A program made the position numbers and the translations under genes. Source: Delphinus delphis (lineage: Eukaryota > Chordata > Mammalia > Artiodactyla > Delphinidae). Taken from it: a DNA stretch of 64,000 bases. Where the stretch lies: positions 87,057,488-87,121,487 of the forward strand of contig NC_082692.2 in the NCBI RefSeq assembly GCF_949987515.2. The letters are read 5' to 3'. Under the pieces are notes generated by a model. That model was given only the letters and a program-made list of their open reading frames with translations. It was not told where the DNA came from and searched no databases. Of the stretch, positions 57,975 through 64,000 are shown piece by piece; the stretch's first letter is position 1, and each line of letters begins with the position of its first letter.

Positions 57975-59690
57975 AAAGTCCTTAAGACTTGGAGGCAATT
58001 AAATATGCAGGGTTTCCAGGGATTTTTTTTTTTTTTTTTTTAATTTCTGGTGGTGGAAGGGAATGGTGTGATTTAGGGCATTTCTAGTTATTCTCAATGG
58101 CATCCTAAGCTCAGAGCCCTGTCTGTTCTGTGGCGCTATCCATACAAGTGGATTTGACTGCAAAAATGGAAAACAGTATTTCTGTTTCCACTTGATCTAG
58201 AAAGTCAGCAGAACTTGTGAAATGCCTAGCTGACAAGAAAAAAAATCTACCCAAAGACGCCCCTCGAAAAATTACGGTTTATTTATTTATTCATTTACCT
58301 CCTTCCTGAATCGAGTTGCTTTTTCCTTTGGGGTCTTTGTTCTGGAAGGAAATTGCTTCTCTTAGTACCAGGTGACATTTCTGCAAAGCTTATCAGCCGC
58401 CGATGCCGTTTTCGCTCAGAAACTTTTAGGTATTACGAGAAAAGAGGCTGCTTGCTGGGTGTCGTAAAACCTATTTTCAGATGTGCTGTTTCCAGATGCC
58501 TTAGCTTAGTCTGACTGCCTGGGAATGCTCAGCATGGTGGACAGCACCGTCTCACATCTGCAGGCGGCAATGATTACCGACAGTTACGGTCAAAACCAAA
58601 CCCCGTGCCAAAAACATGAGTATCTTGTATTCATGAAAGTGGTGTTACTTCTTGCACAAATGGCCAACAAGCTGTTAAAGGGTTTGTGTATAAACTCATC
58701 AAGGGGAAAAGGTCACTTGAAAAAAAAGCCACTAATTAAAAAATATAAATATAAGGGAGGAGCAAGAATTGAAATACATTCTAAATCAAGCAGCTTGTGA
58801 ATTTACATTCCATGCTAATGACTGCTACATACTCCTTTTATTAAGAGGGTTTCCAAAGTTTTAATGACGACGTATCAAAGTTTTAAGTAAGGGGGTAGCT
58901 AGATCCCCTGTTTTAAATGGACACAGAGACGTTAGAGCACTCATTTGTGATTCTGCAGTGACTGAGATTAGATAAAGATTTTAATGATTTAAACAGGGGA
59001 ATCAGATTAGATGATGCTGCATGTATCACACCTAGCAGCAAAAACAGACGGGAGGCACTAACTTTTCTTTCCTCGTCTTTTTCTCTGCCCGGGAAGAAAA
59101 TTTTATAGTGAAAATTTATGGGTAAAGACATAAAGCTGCAACCTAAGCAGATGGTGTAGTAGTCTGACCTTAGCTTTCATTTTAAATCAGGTTCAAACCA
59201 CTTGAATTCCAAAAACTAGTAAATTGCATTTTTTTCTGCTCTTTACACCAAGTCACACATACATCTTGGAATACTATCATTTCCTTGGGACACAAGTACA
59301 AGTATGTACTGTTTCCTTCTTGACTTGGGATCCATATGGATTGCATTCTTTGTTATTTGGAAAGATCAACACAAAATATCACCAGAACTCCATTAGAGAG
59401 GCACTCTTTAACCCACTGGGCCAGCCAAACACTTCTTCCCGTTAACAAATAATAGTTGCACAATAAACACAGGGAGAAGAACCAGTGGACTTTAACAAAC
59501 CAAAGGTAGATTATATTAAAGCAAGAATGGACCCCTTAAATGATACCTTCAATTGATGATACCATATAGGGCAAAGGTGAAGGAAAAGTCTTTTAGCAAT
59601 CACTGCTAAAAGATACAAAACTACAAATAAAAGAGTTGCTACAGGGACTTGAAAGATGCCTATGTAAGTAAAGGGCTGTGAAATTTAAGC
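57975..59690. other. No recognised feature
   Basis: Contains a poly-T at 58023-58042 and AT-rich unique-looking sequence. The 91-codon plus frame 58525-58800 shows no domain. Confidence 0.35.
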
Positions 59691-59694
59691 TCCA

Positions 59695-60118
59695 TGATAA
59701 CATCCCCTTCTGCTCAAAACCTTAAAATGTGGATACCCTTTGACTCAGCAACGTAATTCTTGATTATATTAAAAATAACTGTTTTAATAAATGTGCAAAG
59801 CTATACATTCAAAGATCACTTTCACAGCATTGATTATGATACTGAAAGATTTGGACCAACCTTAATATCTACCAGCAGGAAATGAGTTAAATGATTGCAC
59901 AGCCATCCAATAGAATCAGAGTTCTAAAGATAATAATGTAGATCTGCATTTTAATAAGGTCATTAACGGCTAAGTGCATAAAAACTAGGTCACCAAATAT
60001 AATGTATGAAAACAAGTAAAATATAATTCCTGTTTTTAAAATATTTATCCTCTGATGGGAAGAATGACTTGACTTAAATAGCTCAGGGGAGAAAGAGCCT
60101 AAGTAACTACAAAACAAA
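59695..60118 (+). mobile_element. Old L1 3' UTR fragment
   Basis: 'ctttgactcagcaacgtaattcttg', 'aaagattcaaagatcactttcacagcattg'-like and 'ggaccaaccttaatatctaccagcaggaaatgagttaaatgattgcacagcc' order corresponds to an old L1M 3' end (nearest parts 59735-59920). Confidence 0.65.
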
Positions 60119-60119
60119 A

Positions 60120-61160
60120 AATTAACTCTAGACTGACTGTGGATCTAAATGTTAAAGAGAAAGCAATTAAGCTTTTAGAAAAATAAAATAGGAGAATATC
60201 TTCCTGACCTGGGGTAAAGATTTTTTAAGCAGAACACAAAAAATACTCTTAGAAAAGGTAATGTGCATTACATTTAAGGAACTTCTATTTATCAAAAAAT
60301 ACCATTGAGAGGGTGAAAGTGCAGCTCAAAAAGTGGAGGAAGATATTCACAGAAGATGAATAAGAGAAAGGACCAGGAACCAGAACAAAGGCATTCAACA
60401 AATCAAGAAGGGAAAAAGCAACAACCTAAGAGAAAATTGGGCAAAAACTTGGACAAAAAAGAAAAAAAAAAGATACCCAAACCTAAGAAAAGGTGCTCAG
60501 CTTCATCAGTCATCAAGGAAATGCAGTAAAATCCTACTGAGATTATTTTACACCACCAGAATGGCTAAATTAAAAAGAGAGATAATACTACCTATTGATA
60601 AGGATACATGATAACTGGAACTTTCACGTACTGTTGGGAGGAGTGCAAATAAGTACAATCACTTTGAAAACGCTTTGTCATTATTTACTAAAGGTCAACA
60701 CAAGCCCATCCTATGACCTAGTGATCCACTTCTAGCCATGCAACCAAAAGAAATGTGTAAACTTGTGCATGAAAAGACTTGTGCTAACTGTTCCTAGCAG
60801 CACTATTCATAATAGCTCTAAACTGGAAGCTACCTAAATGTCCATTAATAGAATGGACACACAGCGCCATAGCTGTACAATGGCACCCTAGAAAGAAATG
60901 AGATGAAATCAATGTAACGGCACGGGAAAAATCTCAACTTAATATTGCGCAAGAGGAGCCAGACCCAAAGGAACGCAAATCGTAGGCGTCTGTTTATGCG
61001 GAGCTCAGAAACAGGTCAAACAGATCTCCGGTGTTAAACGTCACTGCTTACTGGCTGGAGGACAGCCGCCTTGAATAAGCTCGATCAGGCTTATTCCGCT
61101 GCTGGTAATGTCTTAGTTTTGGATCTGTGAGCTGGTTACATGGCTGTATCTACTGTGTTA
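60120..61160 (+). mobile_element. Old L1 ORF2 C-terminal fragment and 3' UTR
   Basis: 'gacctggggtaaagattttttaagc', 'gtgctcagcttcatcagtcatcaagg', 'tttacaccaccagaatggc', 'tcctagcagcactattcataatagc', 'aatgtccattaatagaatgg' trace a decayed L1 ORF2 end. It is interrupted at 61174 by a CHR SINE, and its tail resumes at 61564. Confidence 0.75.
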
Positions 61161-61173
61161 AAAAAAAAAAAAT

Positions 61174-61554
61174 CGGACTTTCCTGGTGGCGCGGTGGTTA
61201 AGAATCCGCCTGCCAATGCAGGGGCACACGGGTTCGAGCTCTGGTCCGGGAAGATCCCACATGCCGCGGAGCAACTAAGCCCGTGAGCCACAAGTACTGA
61301 GCCTGCGCTCTAGAGCCCGCCTGCCACAACCACTGAGCCTGCGCTCTAGAGCCCGTGAGCCACAACTACTGAGCCCGTACACCACAACTACTGAAGCCCG
61401 TGCGCCTAGAGCCCGTGCTCCGCAACAAGAGAAGCCATTGCAATGAGAAGCCCGCACACCCCAACGAAGATTAGCCCCCGCTCTCTGCAACTAGAGAAAG
61501 TCCACGCCGAGCAAGGAAAACCCAATGCAGTCATAAGTAAATAAATGTATATAT
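61174..61554 (+). mobile_element. Long-form CHR SINE with internal 36-bp repeats
   Basis: Begins 'ggactttcctggtggcgcggtggttaag' with a B-box-like 'gggttcgagc'. Downstream, a repeat built on 'CCACAACTACTGAGCC' and 'GCGCTCTAGAGCCCG' occurs about four times between 61283 and 61420. The usual long-form 3' part ('gcaatgagaagcccgc', 'agcccccgctc') follows, ending in an 'aagtaaataaatgtatat' tail. It lies in old L1 3' sequence. The duplicated A8T on either side is too simple to call a target duplication with confidence. Confidence 0.92.
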
Positions 61555-61563
61555 AAAAAAAAT

Positions 61564-61645
61564 TAAGCCCTATACTTAAGTTGTGTACACTTTTCTGTTG
61601 TGTATGCTATACCCCTACAAAATGTTTATTTTAATAATTGGGTGT
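61564..61645 (+). mobile_element. Old L1 3' tail after the SINE
   Basis: 'gcccta tacttaagttgtgtac' and 'ttttctgttgtgtatgctatacccctaca' resemble the end of an old L1 3' UTR, continuing 60120-61160. Confidence 0.5.
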
Positions 61646-61649
61646 AAGG

Positions 61650-62790
61650 CACTGAAATACTGCTTCTACAAACTAAAGTATTGTTAGTCTTTAAATAGTA
61701 GATGAGATAGCTTCCACGTTAAGACAAATTAATACAAAGACAGCAAATGCATCTCCTAAAAAAAGCAGAGAAATGTTTCTACTCTAAATTCTTCCTATTG
61801 AGTTTGTCTACAATGGGATCTAATAGATGTTCTCATCCTTGCCTTTTGTCAGTTGGGAGCTCATTTGACTGTTTTTCAGTTTTCCACCTTATTTGTTTTT
61901 CCCCAATAGATCTTTCTCTTTTCAAGGAAATATCTGACTACATTTAAGATGACTTCGTAAGTTGGGGAATATAGGAGAACAAAGAATTACCATAAAAAGT
62001 AGAAAGAGATGAATGGATCTCACCACATCCTGTATTTCGTTGCAGTTTTTAAGGGTGATGTCCCATATCCCAGAGGCAGTACCTGAAATCAGATGCTCTA
62101 CTCAATGATTAGCTGAATAAATTATTGGCGTGTGTCAATATACCAATGGGCACCAGAGGAGCCATTATGGTCCATCACATGAACGGTCCAAGTGCTGAGG
62201 TGTCTGAGAATGCAATTATGCAGTATAATTCCATCCAGTGGAGAAGATGGCCAATGACCTCTAATTCCACATATAATAAACTGCAGACAGGGATCTGCGG
62301 TTAGCCAAAATGAATAAATAATATTATATTTCCCCAAATGACCAAATTTAGCCGTGTGGAGAAACTGATGATACTTATCACAGACATTTCAAATCATCTC
62401 TTCTTATGCAACATCTTTGGCTGTGAGCAATCAGCCAATAGGCTGGTCATTCAAACTAATATGTTTTGGAGTAGCCAATTAGAAACATCCAGCTGGGTAA
62501 ATGGTTCATAAGAAGCAAAGCGGTATTTCAGGAGTCTGCTGGTCTGGCCAACATTTTAAAGCAATGACTTCCTTTTTGACAGGAATTATCATAAGAGAGG
62601 AAAAAAAAAAAAAAGCTAAAACTTCAAGTAAACAGACTCGTGCTAAAGTTTTTTTTTTTTTTTTTTTATTAACAGTCAGCAACTAAGTCCTTCATGTAGC
62701 CAGTATCTCATGTGCCTCTGATACAAACGACTGTAACATATACAGGAATGTATTCAGAGTTTTCAAGGTCCAGATAGATGGCTATGCCAT
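61650..62790. other. No recognised feature; A-run 62601-62614 and T-run 62649-62667
   Basis: AT-rich unique-looking sequence. No repeat family or gene recognised. Confidence 0.35.
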
Positions 62791-62794
62791 GAGG

Positions 62795-63010
62795 GTACTT
62801 ATAATAGCTATTTTTAAAAGCATCTACTATGGTCAAGTTTCTTTATATATAGATGTCATTTAATTCTCAAACAACCCTGAAACTAACAAGAGGCGCAGCT
62901 TTAAGATGAGTTCCCCATTCCTACGTGCTTATGGTTTGCCAGGCACGGCACTGAGGTTATAACTTAATATACTCTCAAGGTGTGATATCTGTTTTTCAGA
63001 GGAAAATATA
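62795..63010 (-). mobile_element. MIR-like SINE sequence, antisense (one or two copies)
   Basis: 'gatgtcatttaattctcaaacaaccctgaaac' then 'gatgagttccccatt', and again 'atggtttgccaggcacggcactgagg' then 'gtgatatctgtttttcagagg'. Two reverse MIR starts in a row suggest two partial copies. Confidence 0.5.
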
Positions 63011-63014
63011 TTGG

Positions 63015-63635
63015 AATTTCATCATGAATGTATCTAACTGGCACAGATTAAACCACAGGCCCTTGGCAAACCGAGAGGAAGAAAGAGAAGCCGAGAGAAG
63101 GCGGGCGGGGATGCTTCTCGCATTGTGGGTGGGTTTGTTCTGATTCCAGGAGTTGGTGTGAAGAGGGAGATGCAGACTGTTTTCTTGTTCTTCTCAGTGG
63201 GTGGGAATCACACTGGGGTGAGGATAAATCAGGTGTTTAAAGAAGCAGGTTTTTTTCCACACACATGATCACTGAAAACAAAAAGTCTTAACTTCCAACT
63301 AAAAAAAGCAGAAACCTTTCAATGCTAGGCAATTGAAATGATGTTCCTTTTCAAGAGTAATTTTAAATACCACTGATTTCTGTTTTATGTTCTTACTCTA
63401 AAACTTCCCCTTCACCATCACTCCACCCCCCAGCCTGCCCCTGCACTCTTAGCACGAAGACCCTAGCTACTCCATTCCCTGGACTGAGTTTAGATGTCCA
63501 AGTGTAGAAAGTTGCTAAACGGCGGCATTGAGATTCTAAACAAAATCCGTTGACTTCAAACCCTGAATGTACCACACACTACATCTTTAATATGAAGTTC
63601 TACTTTGGCAGTGACATAGCCAAGGGCAACAGGAA
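63015..63635. other. No recognised feature
   Basis: No repeat or gene recognised. Confidence 0.35.
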
Positions 63636-63639
63636 GGCA

Positions 63640-63790
63640 GTGATTCTCCAGATTTGCGCACAGCCTGGACGCTTATTAAAGAGACATATACCTGATTCAG
63701 TTCTGGGAGGTGGCGGGTGGAAGGGCATCTTAATAAGCGCTCAGGTGAAGCTGGTGCATGGGATTAAACGGCTGTACTTTGAAGAACACG
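63640..63790. mobile_element. MER5-like hAT remnant
   Basis: 'gtgattctccagatttgcgcacagcctggacgcttattaaagag' and 'gcgctcaggtgaagctggtgc' follow MER5 order. It overlaps a 144-codon frame (63550-63984) that is therefore not credible as a gene. Confidence 0.5.
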
Positions 63791-64000
63791 GAATTAAAGG
63801 AAGACTCAAAGAAAGTTTCTTAAACAAAGTACCTCATTACCTAAGATACGAAATTATAATTTTCAGTCTATTCTTTCAAACTGGATTTGCACCACACTCC
63901 AGGAAGAGTCTGATTTTTTCTCTTCACGTCCTGGGGGCAATGTCTCATCAGAATCTGTGTTCTACAGGCTGTTTTTCCTGGTAGACCTACAACAAAACAT
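63791..64000. other. No recognised feature
   Basis: Unique-looking sequence up to the window edge. Confidence 0.35.

Noticed and set aside
63550..63984. 144-codon plus-strand frame at the window end
   Set aside because: The frame crosses a MER5-like transposon remnant and shows no domain.

Overview
The window is mammalian nuclear DNA, most probably from a cetacean (dolphin or whale). Five tRNA-derived SINEs of the CHR / cetartiodactyl type are present (19.4, 34.2, 54.9, 57.2 and 61.2 kb). There is a near-complete L1 whose 3' end matches the artiodactyl/cetacean L1 style, and a background of old mammalian repeats (MIR, L2, MER5, MaLR/ERVL LTRs, old L1). I found no bacterial, viral or plasmid-like organisation. 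I found no convincing host protein-coding exon, rRNA, functional tRNA gene or CRISPR array. The stretch reads as intergenic or deep intronic DNA, and its open frames are short except inside the L1.

Layout. 0-6.5 kb: MER5-like, L2 and MIR fragments in mostly unique sequence. 6.5-20 kb: largely unique, broken by a G-run (9.27 kb), MIR/L2 pieces (10.3-10.9 kb), a 640-bp imperfect TG-rich tract (11.94-12.58 kb), an LTR-like piece (12.84 kb), a homopurine GA-rich tract (15.2-15.56 kb) and a short SINE (19.4 kb). 20-30 kb: MIR, a 1.15-kb old L1 3' fragment, an antisense MaLR LTR, L2, MER5, several MIRs (one split by a small L1 3'-end insertion) and a solo ERVL LTR with an exact 5-bp target duplication. 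30-38.9 kb: an LTR-like piece, long antisense L2 segments, a CHR SINE, and a degenerate pair of related segments 1.4 kb apart.

38.9-48.35 kb is the dominant structure. An old L1 (ORF2 3' part plus 3' UTR) is interrupted by a younger, near full-length 7.1-kb L1 (41107-48190). The younger element has a GC/CpG-rich 5' UTR, ORF1, ORF2, 3' UTR, polyadenylation signal and A-tail, flanked by a 10-bp target duplication. ORF1 has a shifted 5' end and an early stop. ORF2 has frameshifts and in-frame stops, so this copy cannot move on its own, although the EN and RT active-site motifs remain readable.

48.5-64 kb: an MLT1-like LTR, a 61-bp tandem duplication, L1 fragments in alternating orientation, an (AG)n(TG)n microsatellite, an LTR-like block, L2, two CHR SINEs, an old L1 5' UTR/ORF1 segment, old L1 3' fragments, a long CHR SINE with internal 36-bp repeats, MIR and MER5 pieces.

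No genes work together as a pathway here; the biology is retrotransposon accumulation. The best-supported insertion order is old L1 and old DNA repeats first, then the younger L1 and CHR SINEs. Repeat family names come from recognition by eye, so subfamily labels are provisional.
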